Assembly (NCBI GenBank): GCA_028291055.1
Contig: JAQGIP010000114.1
Span: 1 to 64,000 of the forward strand
Length of the DNA stretch: 64,000 nt
Source of the DNA: Caulobacter sp.
GTDB taxonomy: Bacteria; Pseudomonadota; Alphaproteobacteria; Caulobacterales; Caulobacteraceae
Direction of reading: 5' to 3'
A program made the translations under genes and the position numbers. This document shows, one piece after another, positions 18,187 to 27,299 of the stretch (its first letter is position 1; each line of letters begins with the position of its first letter). The notes under the pieces are model-generated. The model was not told where the DNA came from. It saw only the letters and a list, made by a program, of their open reading frames with translations, and did not search any database.

Positions 18187-19673
18187 GAGGTTCTTCCGGT
18201 AAGCCCGCGTCGCGCCGCCAGCTCGCCCATAATGGCGGCGTGGGCGCGGTGGTCGAGACGGTAGAGGAGCAGGATCGCCAGACCGGCGGCGGAGAGGACG
18301 GCCGCGCCGGGGCCGTAGAAGAAGCCCAGCCAGTTGGCCGCCGCGGGCGCCACGGCGCCGGCGGCATGGGCGGCGGCGCCCGAGGGGAAGGCGATGGCCT
18401 GCAGGACAAGGCCGGCAATCAGCGCCCCGCCGCCGTTGGCCGCCTTGCCGGCGAAGGCCCAGCCCGCGAAGTAGAGGGCTTCGCGCCGGGCGCCGAACAG
18501 ATGCTCGTGCTCGTCGGCGGCGTCGGCGAGCATGGAAATGAGGGCGATGGCGGCCATGGTGGTCATTACGCCCGCCAGCAGCATGACGACGGCGATGGTG
18601 GTGGACAGGGCCTGGCCGTGGAGGGGCAGGAGGCCCAGGAGACGCAGGCTGGCCGGGCCCGCCTGCATTGCCATCAGCCCGCAGCCGGATATCAGCAGGG
18701 CGGTGCGCCTTTCCAGCCGCTTGACGATGGGGCCGGTCAGCGGCGCGCCGATCACCAGACCCAGCGCATAGGCCAGGGTGACCAGCTGGATCTGGGCGCC
18801 GTTGAAGCGCCAGAAGAAGGTGTTGGCGTGCAGGCCCAGGACCGCCGCCGCGCCCTGAGCGGTGAACATCAGGAAGGCGGAGACGAACAGGACCTGGAAG
18901 GAGCGGTTGGCGAACACCTCGATGAGTTCGGGGGCCAGCCGCGCCAGGAAGCGGCCGGCGGCGGGGACGGGATGCTGGCGCGCCCGGGTGGCGTGGACCG
19001 CCGCCATGGCCGCCAGGCCGAAGAGCAGGATGGGCAGGCAGAGGGTCAGGGCGAAGGGGGCGTAGGCCGCCCGGTTCAGGGCGCCGCCGTCGCCCTTGAA
19101 GAAGACCACGAAGCCGAGAACCACGGCCGCCACTGCGCCGATGGTCGCCGCGCCCCAGCGCCAGGTGGTGATGCTGGCGCGCTCCGCATAGTCGTCGCTC
19201 AACTCGGCGCCCAGCGCCAGGTAGGGCAGGTTGAAGATCGAGACGGCGATGCGCAGGGCGATCGACAGCGCCGCCAGCAGCAGGAAGAGGGCGGTCTGCG
19301 AGAGGCCCGCCGGCAGGGAGAAGATGGCGACGAAGGCGGCGGCCATCAGCGGCAGGCCGAGCGCCATCATCGGCAGGCGCCGGCCAAAGCGCGAACGCCA
19401 GCTGTCGGAAATGGAGCCCAGCAGCGGGTCGGCCACGGCGTCCACCACCAGCCCGGCCGCCAGGGCCGCGCCGGCCAGCCCGCCGGGGAGGCCGCAGACC
19501 GTGGTGACATAGAAGAGCAGGAAGATGTTCAGTGACGCGCTGATGGCGCTCTCGGAAAAGGCGCCGATGGAATAGGCCAGCTTCTGGCCAAGGGGCAGGG
19601 GGCCGGCGCGCGCGGCGGCGCTGAGTGCGACGTCGCTGGGAGCGGGTTCGGCCGGCCGGGCGGCGGCGTCCAT
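18183..19673 (-). CDS. GPH-family sugar:cation symporter (MFS, MelB-like)
   Basis: 496 aa from ATG 19673. The N-terminus LGQKLAYSIGAFSESAISAS and the segment VDAVADPLLGSISDSWRSRF with GRRLPMMALGLP match the GPH/MelB signature (D-P-x-x-G and R-x-G-R-R loops). About 12 hydrophobic segments are present. It would import a glycoside across the inner membrane with Na+ or H+. The frame stays open far upstream, but that part is an out-of-frame shadow of GH1. It overlaps GH1 by one base (stop TGA sharing the ATG region). Confidence 0.9.
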   Translation of the reverse strand: MDAAARPAEPAPSDVALSAAARAGPLPLGQKLAYSIGAFSESAISASLNIFLLFYVTTVCGLPGGLAGAALAAGLVVDAVADPLLGSISDSWRSRFGRRLPMMALGLPLMAAAFVAIFSLPAGLSQTALFLLLAALSIALRIAVSIFNLPYLALGAELSDDYAERASITTWRWGAATIGAVAAVVLGFVVFFKGDGGALNRAAYAPFALTLCLPILLFGLAAMAAVHATRARQHPVPAAGRFLARLAPELIEVFANRSFQVLFVSAFLMFTAQGAAAVLGLHANTFFWRFNGAQIQLVTLAYALGLVIGAPLTGPIVKRLERRTALLISGCGLMAMQAGPASLRLLGLLPLHGQALSTTIAVVMLLAGVMTTMAAIALISMLADAADEHEHLFGARREALYFAGWAFAGKAANGGGALIAGLVLQAIAFPSGAAAHAAGAVAPAAANWLGFFYGPGAAVLSAAGLAILLLYRLDHRAHAAIMGELAARRGLTGRTS

Positions 19674-20953
19674 CAGATCAGCCCGGCCCGGGCCAGGGCG
19701 CCCAGGTGGTAGGCGCTTGGCTTGGGGGTGCGGCGGAAGGTTTCGAGATCGACCTCGACCAGGCCGAACTGGTGGCCATAGCCGCTGGTCCATTCGAAGT
19801 TGTCGAGCAGGGACCAGTAGATGTAGCCGCGCACGTCCAGCCCCTCGTCCAGGCAGCTTCGGACCTCCTCCAGGGCGCCCTCGATGAAGGCGACGCGGCG
19901 GGTGTCGTCCTTCGTGGCGATGCCGCTCTCGGTGACGATGATCGGCCGGCCGATGCGCTCGGCCGCGAAGCGGATGGTGCCGCCCAGGGCCTGCGGGCGG
20001 AACTCGTAGCCGGAATCGGTGAACTCGGCGCCCTTCGGCGGCGGCAGACGGCCCTGCGGCCCGATCAGAACACGCGTGTAGGTCTGCACGCCGACGAAGT
20101 CGCAGGCCCTGGCCTCTTCCAGCCAGGGGCCGTAGAGGGCCTCTTCCAGGGCCGGGCCTAGGTGGCCTTCCCCGACGCCTTCCACATGCTGCATGGTCAG
20201 GGTCATGCCGACCTCGACCTTGCCGGGGCCGGCCTTGATGGCGGCCATGGCCTTCCTGTGGGCGTCGACCAGCGTGGCCTCCGTGGCTTCGTGGGGGACG
20301 AAGATTTGCGAGGAGAAGCGCTCCGAGCCGCAGGCGCGGGCGCAGGCCTCCAGCATCGCCGCGCCCTCGGCGGAGCGGCCGTCGTTCATGAGCAGGGCGA
20401 TCAGGCGCTGGACGTTGGGTTCGTTGAAGGTGGAGGCGGCGGTCATGCGGTCGCCCAGGCGCGCGGCGGAGCGCTCGGCGAAACGGGCGAAGAGGTCGGC
20501 GCCGTCGGCCACCTCGAAGCCGCCGCGCGCGGCGAACCAGCGCGGCACGGTGAAGTGGTTGAAGGAGATCATGGGCGCGAGCCCCCGCTCTAGGCAGGCG
20601 TCCAGGCGGCGGGAATAATGATCCAGGGCAGCATTGGAGAAGACGCCGGGCTCGGGTTCGATGCGGGCCCACTCGATCCCGAAGCGATAACAGTTGAAAC
20701 CGAGGCCGCCGGCGATGGCGATGTCCTCGCCCCAGCGGTTGTAGCTGTCGCAGGCGTCGAGGGATGGCTGCTTGAAGAGGGTGGGGGTGACATTCTCCGC
20801 CAGCCAGCAGTCGGAGTTGACGTTGCCGCCCTCGCTCTGGTGGCCGGAGATGGCGGTCCCGTAGAGGAAGCCGGCGGGCGCGGCGCGGCGGGGCGCTCCG
20901 GACGGCGCAGGCGAAGGCGCTGCCGCGGCGAGCGAGGGGGTGGGTCTGTCCAT
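19673..20953 (-). CDS. GH1 beta-glycosidase
   Basis: 426 aa from ATG 20953, preceded on its strand by GAGGAAA. GFLYGTAISGHQSEG is the N-terminal GH1 signature. The acid/base is Glu about 174 in TFNEPN, and the nucleophile is Glu about 342 in VTESGIA (usually TENG). YIYWSLLDNFEW near the C-terminus is strongly conserved. No clear signal peptide is seen, although the N-terminus is Ala/Pro-rich. It probably cleaves a beta-glucoside, mannoside or similar aglycone conjugate delivered by the adjacent symporter. It is the first gene of the minus-strand operon and diverges from the TonB receptor. Confidence 0.93.
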   Translation of the reverse strand: MDRPTPSLAAAAPSPAPSGAPRRAAPAGFLYGTAISGHQSEGGNVNSDCWLAENVTPTLFKQPSLDACDSYNRWGEDIAIAGGLGFNCYRFGIEWARIEPEPGVFSNAALDHYSRRLDACLERGLAPMISFNHFTVPRWFAARGGFEVADGADLFARFAERSAARLGDRMTAASTFNEPNVQRLIALLMNDGRSAEGAAMLEACARACGSERFSSQIFVPHEATEATLVDAHRKAMAAIKAGPGKVEVGMTLTMQHVEGVGEGHLGPALEEALYGPWLEEARACDFVGVQTYTRVLIGPQGRLPPPKGAEFTDSGYEFRPQALGGTIRFAAERIGRPIIVTESGIATKDDTRRVAFIEGALEEVRSCLDEGLDVRGYIYWSLLDNFEWTSGYGHQFGLVEVDLETFRRTPKPSAYHLGALARAGLI

Positions 20954-21017
20954 GGCGTTTCCTCGCGACCGGACTTGGCGGTCGTCCGCCGATCCATACG
21001 GCGTAACAAACAAAACG

Positions 21018-21030
21018 TATAGCCGGTATA
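21018..21030. promoter_or_regulatory. candidate operator in the GH1/TonB-receptor divergent region
   Basis: TATAGCCGGTATA is a near-perfect 13-bp palindrome with one mismatched pair. It sits in an AT-richer patch of the 219-base divergent region 20954-21172. It could be bound by the locus TetR-type regulator or another repressor. No further duplicated site was found, so this is tentative. Confidence 0.3.
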
Positions 21031-21172
21031 TTTCGTGGGCGGTCATAGCGTGGGGTGGATGAGGTTGGTGCATGGCGCGAAAAAACAAAAAGGATGTACG
21101 TTCCGCAAATGTGATGTAGGGAGTTGGCCATGGAGCGGCGCAGATCGCTCCTTCGCACTACGGGAGGAAAAC

Positions 21173-23452
21173 ATGAACCGCCAACGCACCCTGCCCGGCC
21201 TGCTGGCCGGCGCCGCCGCCATTGCCCTTTGCCATCCCGCCTTCGCCCGGGCCGCGGATGCGCCGGCCGGCGGCGAGGAGCCGGCCACCGTCGCCGAGAT
21301 CGTGGTCACCGCCTCCAAGCGCGAGGAGCGTCTGCAGGACGTGCCGACCGCCGTCACCGTGGTCACCGGCGATCAGCTCTCCCGCCAGAATGTCACCGAG
21401 GTTTCCGACCTCGTCCGCTCGGCCCCCGCCCTGAACAGCGCCGGCCCCTTCGGCGCTCTCAGCATGCGCGGCATCGGCTCCATCTCCTTCTCGCGCACCA
21501 GCGAGAGCAGCGTCGGCGTGGTGGTCGATGGCGTCGCCCTGGCCGGGGCCTCCACCAATCCGCCGGCCCTGTTCGACATCGCTCGCGTCGAGGTGCTCTC
21601 CGGCCCGCAGGGCACCCTGTTCGGCCGCAACTCCTCGGGCGGGGTGATCAACATCGTTACCAATGCGCCCAACCCGACGCGCTTCGAGGCCCTGGCCCAC
21701 GCCGACATCGGCACGGAGGGCAACGATTTGGTGCGCGGCATGGTCAACCTGCCGCTCGGCGACACGGCCGCCCTGCGCATCTCGGCCGCCTACGCCGCCC
21801 AGCCCGAACATCAGCACAACCGCTTTGACGGCAGCGACCAGCACCCCGAGAGCACCGGCGTGCGCGCACGCCTGCTGTGGGAGCCGACCGATGCTCTGTC
21901 GATCAACATCATCGGCGACTACACCCTGGCCAAGCGTGACGGCGGCGCGGCCTGGACGGTTTCCTACTCGACCCCGGGCAGCGCGCTGACCAACCGCCTT
22001 GTCGCGTGCGGTGTGCATGTCGGTCCCTCCAACGACGAGGGCTGCGTCGACGGCGGCAACAAGGGGGCGAACCTCTCCTGGGGCGTCTCCGGACAGGTCG
22101 ACTGGCAGGTGGGGGGCCTGACGCTGACCTCGATCACCGCCTTGCGGAAGGTGCGCCTCGACACCGACGCCTATGACGTGGACTCCACCTCGGCCTTCCG
22201 CCTCAACCAGACCGGCCCGGCGGACTCCGACAACGTCAGCCAGGAACTGCGTCTGACCTCGCCCAGCGGCGCGCGGCTCGAATACGTCGCCGGCCTCTAC
22301 TATTTCCATAGCGACTTCGCCGGCGCGGTGTTGCAGCGCGGCCCGGTGGCGACGGACCTGGGCCTTCCCTTCATCCTCGGCCAGAATCTGGCCACCACCG
22401 CCGACACCACCAGCGCGGCCGCCTTCGGCCAGGCCACCTTCCATGTCACCGACCGATTCCGCCTGGTGGGCGGCCTGCGCTATGGCTCGGAGAAGGTGAC
22501 GGCCACGACCGTGGTGACCCTGGCCCCCGGCGCGGTGGCGCCGATCGCCGCCGCCAGCAACGTCAACGCCTCGGCCGACGACGCCTACTTCTCCTACCGG
22601 GTGGGGGCGCAGTTCGACTTCACCAGCCGGATCATGGCCTATGTCACCTACGCCCGCGGCTACAAGGGTCCGGCGATCAACGACCAGGCGGCGGGCCCCG
22701 GCATCCCGGTGCTGGTCCGGCCCGAAATCCCCAAGACGGTGGAGGCGGGCCTGAAGACCACCCTCTTCGACGGCCGCCTGGGCGCCAACCTGGCGGTATT
22801 CCACACCGAGGTGGAGGACTTCCAGTCGCAGTTCTTCGATCCGGCGGCGGCGGCCTTCATCTTCGGCAACGCCCCCAAGCTGACCTCCAAGGGCTTCAGC
22901 CTGGACGTCTTCGGCCGGCCGGTTAAGGGCCTGACCCTCAACGGCGGCGTCGCCTATACGGACGCCCGCTACGGCGGCGGCTATGTCGTCGCCTGCGGCC
23001 AGGGGCAGACGCTGGCCCAGGGCTGCCAAAACATCGTCGTGGGCGGGGTCATCGTGGGCCAGGGCGACGACGCCGGCGGCAACCGCCTGGTGGGCACGCC
23101 GGAATGGAAGGTCACGTTCAGCGGCGAGTATCAGCACCGGATCGCCGGCGGCTTCATGGGCTTCGTGCAGGTGGACCTGGTCTACAATTCAAAGATCTAC
23201 TCCAGCGCCGCCTTCGATCCGCTGACGGACATCGACGGGGCCACCATCGTCGGCGGCCGCATCGGCCTGCGCACGCAGGACGGCCGCTACGGCGTCTCCC
23301 TCTACGCGCGCAACCTGTTCGACACCTTCCGCCCGACGGTCCGCTTCCCGACGCCCGCGGCCGCCCAGCAGCTGGATCCGAAGTCCTACAGCCAGATGGC
23401 CGGGCCGGAATCGAGCCGCGTGGTCGGCGTCTCCCTCGACGCGCGTTTCTAG
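21173..23452 (+). CDS. TonB-dependent outer-membrane receptor
   Basis: 759 aa from ATG 21173 with a strong GGGAGGAAA upstream. The signal peptide is about residues 1-27 (LLAGAAAIALCHPAFARA). The TonB box is in EIVVTASKREERLQDVPTA, and the plug follows with VEVLSGPQGTLFGRNSSGGV. The beta-barrel ends in SLDARF with the terminal Phe used for BAM assembly. There is no SusD partner or extra N-terminal signalling domain. Divergent placement from GH1, GH130 and a symporter suggests uptake of a glycoside across the outer membrane. Confidence 0.95.
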   Translation: MNRQRTLPGLLAGAAAIALCHPAFARAADAPAGGEEPATVAEIVVTASKREERLQDVPTAVTVVTGDQLSRQNVTEVSDLVRSAPALNSAGPFGALSMRGIGSISFSRTSESSVGVVVDGVALAGASTNPPALFDIARVEVLSGPQGTLFGRNSSGGVINIVTNAPNPTRFEALAHADIGTEGNDLVRGMVNLPLGDTAALRISAAYAAQPEHQHNRFDGSDQHPESTGVRARLLWEPTDALSINIIGDYTLAKRDGGAAWTVSYSTPGSALTNRLVACGVHVGPSNDEGCVDGGNKGANLSWGVSGQVDWQVGGLTLTSITALRKVRLDTDAYDVDSTSAFRLNQTGPADSDNVSQELRLTSPSGARLEYVAGLYYFHSDFAGAVLQRGPVATDLGLPFILGQNLATTADTTSAAAFGQATFHVTDRFRLVGGLRYGSEKVTATTVVTLAPGAVAPIAAASNVNASADDAYFSYRVGAQFDFTSRIMAYVTYARGYKGPAINDQAAGPGIPVLVRPEIPKTVEAGLKTTLFDGRLGANLAVFHTEVEDFQSQFFDPAAAAFIFGNAPKLTSKGFSLDVFGRPVKGLTLNGGVAYTDARYGGGYVVACGQGQTLAQGCQNIVVGGVIVGQGDDAGGNRLVGTPEWKVTFSGEYQHRIAGGFMGFVQVDLVYNSKIYSSAAFDPLTDIDGATIVGGRIGLRTQDGRYGVSLYARNLFDTFRPTVRFPTPAAAQQLDPKSYSQMAGPESSRVVGVSLDARF

Positions 23453-23477
23453 AAACGAAAGTACAGGTGATCCGGCC

Positions 23478-24473
23478 ATGACGGCAGCCCCCGCCGACCT
23501 TCGCCTGTTCGTCCCCGCCTCGGCTTCTGCGCAGGCGCGGGAGGCCATGACCCGCTTCGGCCAGGTGCTGGCGGCCCTGCCGCCGCGCCCGCTCCCGGTG
23601 ACCCAGGCCGACTTCGACGCGGCGGCGGCGCGCGGGGCCACCTTCGCCGAGGTCATGAACCAGGGGGCGATCGAGGCCCTGGCCCCGACGGTGGAGGTCA
23701 TCGAGGCCGGGGGCGTGCCGGTGCTGCGGGTCGACCCCAGGACGCCGACGACGGGGGCCGCGCCCCTGGTCTACATCCACGGCGGCGGCTTCGTGGGCGG
23801 CAGCGCCCGCGCCAACCTGCTGACGGCCGCCCTTGCCGCGGAGGCTACCGGCCGCAGGGTGTTCTCCATCGACTATGTCCTGGCCCCGCGCGCCGACTGG
23901 CGGGCGATGCAGGGGGAAATCCTGCGCGCCTGGATGGCGCTCGCCGCTGCCAACCCCGGCGCGCTGGGCCTGATCGGCGATTCGGCCGGCGGCTGCCTGG
24001 CCCTGGCCCTGGCCCTGCGCCTGCGCGAGGCGGGCGCGGACCTGCCGGGCGCCCTCGTCGCCCTGTCGCCGGTGACCGATCTGGCGGGGGAGGGGGACAC
24101 CATCGAGACCCTGTCGCCCGCCGACTTCCTGCCGCGCGAGACGCTGGACATTGCCGTGGCCGCCTACGCGCCCGGCGCCGACCTGAAGGACCCGCTGGTC
24201 TCGCCCGTCCATGCCGACTTCGCGCCGGGCTTCCCGCCCGTGCTGCTGCAGGTCGGCACGCGCGAAGCCCTGCTCAGCGACAGCGTGCGCCTGCACCGGG
24301 CCCTGCGCGCGGCCGGCCGCGAAAGCCGGCTGGAGGTTTATGAGGCGATGCCGCACGTCTTCCAGAACTTCCTGGCCGGCGCGCCGGAGGGCCGGCAGGC
24401 CTGGGCCGAGATCGCGGCCTTCCTTGAGCCTCACCTATGCGGGGCATCTGGCGTGACGCATGCCGGTTGCTAG
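23478..24473 (+). CDS. alpha/beta hydrolase, hormone-sensitive-lipase family
   Basis: 331 aa, 25 bases after the receptor gene. The oxyanion motif HGGGFVGG is near residue 100, the nucleophile Ser about 169 is in GDSAGG, and the acid lies near REALLSDS. The catalytic His about 292 is in MPHVFQNF. This is the HSL/type IV esterase layout. No signal peptide is seen, so the enzyme is probably cytosolic. Its place between the receptor and the TetR gene suggests removal of acyl groups from the imported compound, though detoxification is also possible. Confidence 0.9.
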   Translation: MTAAPADLRLFVPASASAQAREAMTRFGQVLAALPPRPLPVTQADFDAAAARGATFAEVMNQGAIEALAPTVEVIEAGGVPVLRVDPRTPTTGAAPLVYIHGGGFVGGSARANLLTAALAAEATGRRVFSIDYVLAPRADWRAMQGEILRAWMALAAANPGALGLIGDSAGGCLALALALRLREAGADLPGALVALSPVTDLAGEGDTIETLSPADFLPRETLDIAVAAYAPGADLKDPLVSPVHADFAPGFPPVLLQVGTREALLSDSVRLHRALRAAGRESRLEVYEAMPHVFQNFLAGAPEGRQAWAEIAAFLEPHLCGASGVTHAGC

Positions 24474-24483
24474 ACTGCGAGTC

Positions 24484-25134
24484 ATGGTCAGGACAAAGAG
24501 TCGGTCGGAAAACGGGGGCGACCCGAAGCCCGCACGCCGGCCCCAGGCCGAGCGCAGCGCCGACACCCGCGCCAAGGTGATCCGCGCGGCGATCGCCTGC
24601 CTGCACCGCGGCGGCTATGCGGGCGCCACCGTCGGCGCGGTGGCCCAGGAGGCGGGGGTCAGCCGCGGCGCCCTTACCCACCAGTTCGCCGGCAAGACCG
24701 ACCTGATGCTGGCCGTGGTGCGCGAGGTGTTCGAACAGGATTCCGAGCAGTACAACCGCTCCGTCTCGCTGATGTCGCCCAAGGACTGGCTGGCCACCCT
24801 GCCGGCGACCATGTGGCGGGTGATCAACCAGCCCGCCCACATCGCGGCCATGGAGATCATGCTGGCCTCGCGGTCCGACCCCGACCTGGCCCTGCGCCTG
24901 CGTGAAATCCAGTCGCGGATCGACGAGGAGTCCTTCGCCTGGGTGCGCGGACGCTATGCCGCCGCGGGCCTGACCCCGCGTCCGGACCGCGAGGCCGTGC
25001 ACCGGCTGTTCGTCGCCGCCGTGCGGGGCCTGGCCCTGGAAGCGGTCTATATGAAGAACGCCGACGAGCTGGAGAAGTCGATCGCGGTGCTCGGCGAGAT
25101 GATGAGCGCGCTCAATCCCGCGCTGAAGAGTTAG
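24484..25134 (+). CDS. TetR-family transcriptional regulator
   Basis: 216 aa from ATG 24484, 10 bases after the hydrolase. An earlier in-frame ATG at 24460 overlaps the hydrolase and is less likely. After a basic, disordered start (RTKSRSENGG), the helix-turn-helix reads TVGAVAQEAGVSRGALTHQF. The ligand-binding domain is unspecific in sequence. It probably controls the divergent glycoside locus. Its stop overlaps the convergent S9 peptidase stop by 4 bases. Confidence 0.9.
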   Translation: MVRTKSRSENGGDPKPARRPQAERSADTRAKVIRAAIACLHRGGYAGATVGAVAQEAGVSRGALTHQFAGKTDLMLAVVREVFEQDSEQYNRSVSLMSPKDWLATLPATMWRVINQPAHIAAMEIMLASRSDPDLALRLREIQSRIDEESFAWVRGRYAAAGLTPRPDREAVHRLFVAAVRGLALEAVYMKNADELEKSIAVLGEMMSALNPALKS

Positions 25135-27212
25135 CGGGCCCGCACATTTCCCGTGTGCGCGTCCAGCCAATCGAACACCGTCTCGTGCCACAGCACCGAG
25201 TTCTGGGGCTTCAGCACCCAATGGTTCTCGTCGGGGAAGTAGAGGAACTTGCTCTCGATACCCTGGCGCTGGAGCACGGTGAAGGTGCTGATCGCCTCCT
25301 CCAGCGGCACGCGGTAGTCTTTGCCGCCTTCCACCACCAGCATGGGCGTCTTCCATTTGGCGATGTTGTTGGAGGGATTGAACCTGTCATAGCCGGCCAT
25401 GTTCTGGGCCAGGCTGCCGCCGTTCTCCCACTCGGCGAACCATAGCTCCTCGGTGGAGGAGCCCATGAAGCGGGCGTCGAAGATGCCGTCGTGGTTGACC
25501 AGGCATTTGAACGGGCTGTTCTCCCAGTTGCCGGCGATCCAGTTGATCATGAAGCCGCCGTAGGAGCCGCCCAGCGCACACGCGCGGTCAGCGTCCAGGA
25601 AGCTGTATTTGCCCACCGCGTAGGCCCAGCCCTTCTGCAGGTCCTCCAGGGGCCGGTCGCCCCAGTGCTGGCTGATAGCGTCGGTGAAGGCCTGGCCATA
25701 GCCGGTGGAGCCGTGGAAATCGACCATCACCACCGCATAGCCCGCGCCCGCGTAGGTCTCGGCGTTCCAGCGATAGTGGAAGTTGTTGCCGAAGCTGCCC
25801 TGGGGGCCGCCGTGGATCAGGAAGGCCACGGGATACTTCTTGGCCGGATCGAAGTTGGCGGGCTTCATGACGTAGCCGTGCACGCTCTCGCCGTTCCAGC
25901 CGGGGAAGCTGAACTGCTCGTAGTCGCCCCACTTCACGTCGGCCAACTGGGCGGCATTGACGTTGGTGAGCTTGGTGACATGGCCGCCCTTCAGGTCCAT
26001 GCCGAACAATTGCGCGGGGCTGCTCAGGGTGTCCTGGGCGATGACGATGCCCTTGGGGCCGACGTCATAGCCGCCGATGTGGCCGTCGCCGGTCAGGGCC
26101 TTGATCTTCATGGTCTTCAGGTCGATGGCCATCAGCTTCAGCTGGCCCACGTCCTCGGTGGTGGTGAACAGCGTCTTGCCGTCGTTGGAGAAGGTCAGGC
26201 TCTCGGCCGAGCGGTCCCAGTCGGGCAGCAGTTCGGTGGTCACCCCGGTCTTCAGGTCGCGCACCCGGATGGCCATCCGATCGGCCTCGAAACCCGGGCG
26301 CTTCATGGCGCGCCATGCCAGCTTGGAGCCGTCGGGGGAGAAGACCGGTCCGGAATCCATGGCCTGGTTGTCGGGGGTCAGGTTGACCGGCGCGGCCGAG
26401 CCGTCGAGCGGCGTCTGCCACAGGTCGAAGTTAGTGGACCAGGCCTCGGTCTTGCCGGCCAGGCGGGCGGAGAAGACCACGCCCTTGCCGTCCGGTGTGA
26501 ACACATAGTCGCTGTCGTCGCTGAACGGCTGGCCGGGCACGTCGCCGTCGAAGCCCTTGGTGATGTCGTGCTCGCCGGAGGCGGTCAGGCCCTTTTCGTC
26601 GAGGGTCAGCGCGAACAGGTGGTTTCGCGTGCCGTCGGCCCAGGTGTCCCAGTGGCGCACGAACAGCCGGTCATAGAGGACGCCGCTGGCCTTGGTGGCC
26701 TTCTTCGCGTCGAGCCTGGCTTGCGTGCAGGCCAGCGTATCGCAGTCGGGGAAGACCGACAGCGACACCACCAGGGTGTGGCCGTCGGGCGAGACGCGGA
26801 AGGAGCCCACGTCGAAGGGTAGGTTGGTGGTTTGCGTCACGCCCGGGGCGGTGACGTCGGCGTGGAAGACCTGGGAGACGCCGCCGGCGCGGCTGGAGGT
26901 GAAGTAGATGCCGTGGCTGTCGGGGGCCCAGCGGGCCGAGCCCGCGCCGCCGTCGGAGGCGCCCAGCCGCCGGGGCGCCGCGCCCTTGACGGTCAGGTCG
27001 ATGACCCACAGCTCGTTGGCGGCCTTGTTGGCCTCGTAGTTGACGGTGCGCAGGCCATAGACCGCGTAGTGGCCGTCCGGCGAGACGCGCGGGTCGCTGA
27101 CCCGCTCCAAGGTGACCAGATCCTTCGGCGTGAAGGGGCGCGCCGTGGCGTCGAAGGCGGCAAAGGAGAGCGCGACGGCGGCGGCGGCCGTCAGGCGGGT
27201 GGCAAGCTTCAT
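25131..27212 (-). CDS. S9-family prolyl oligopeptidase-like peptidase (secreted)
   Basis: 693 aa. The signal peptide is at about residues 1-24 (LTAAAAVALSFAAFDATA). A beta-propeller of PD40-like repeats (VSPDGHYAVYGLR, WAPDSHGIYFTSS, FSPDGSKLAWRAM) spans about residues 40-430. The alpha/beta hydrolase domain then has Ser about 550 in GGSYGGF and His in DENHWVLKP. This is the dipeptidyl/acylaminoacyl peptidase type, presumably periplasmic peptide degradation. It stands alone between the TetR gene and trmFO. Confidence 0.93.
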   Translation of the reverse strand: MKLATRLTAAAAVALSFAAFDATARPFTPKDLVTLERVSDPRVSPDGHYAVYGLRTVNYEANKAANELWVIDLTVKGAAPRRLGASDGGAGSARWAPDSHGIYFTSSRAGGVSQVFHADVTAPGVTQTTNLPFDVGSFRVSPDGHTLVVSLSVFPDCDTLACTQARLDAKKATKASGVLYDRLFVRHWDTWADGTRNHLFALTLDEKGLTASGEHDITKGFDGDVPGQPFSDDSDYVFTPDGKGVVFSARLAGKTEAWSTNFDLWQTPLDGSAAPVNLTPDNQAMDSGPVFSPDGSKLAWRAMKRPGFEADRMAIRVRDLKTGVTTELLPDWDRSAESLTFSNDGKTLFTTTEDVGQLKLMAIDLKTMKIKALTGDGHIGGYDVGPKGIVIAQDTLSSPAQLFGMDLKGGHVTKLTNVNAAQLADVKWGDYEQFSFPGWNGESVHGYVMKPANFDPAKKYPVAFLIHGGPQGSFGNNFHYRWNAETYAGAGYAVVMVDFHGSTGYGQAFTDAISQHWGDRPLEDLQKGWAYAVGKYSFLDADRACALGGSYGGFMINWIAGNWENSPFKCLVNHDGIFDARFMGSSTEELWFAEWENGGSLAQNMAGYDRFNPSNNIAKWKTPMLVVEGGKDYRVPLEEAISTFTVLQRQGIESKFLYFPDENHWVLKPQNSVLWHETVFDWLDAHTGNVRAR

Positions 27213-27299
27213 CGAGGAATTCCCCAGAACGCAATTCAGCAGAACGCGATTTTGCGCGGACCCTAATGGGCGCCGCTCGGTAAGGCCAGCGAGGCTTGA

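Noticed and set aside
19674..21158. Upstream extension of the sugar symporter to 991 codons
   Set aside because: The extension is Arg/Pro-rich and is the out-of-frame image of GH1 on the same strand. The symporter start is at 19673.
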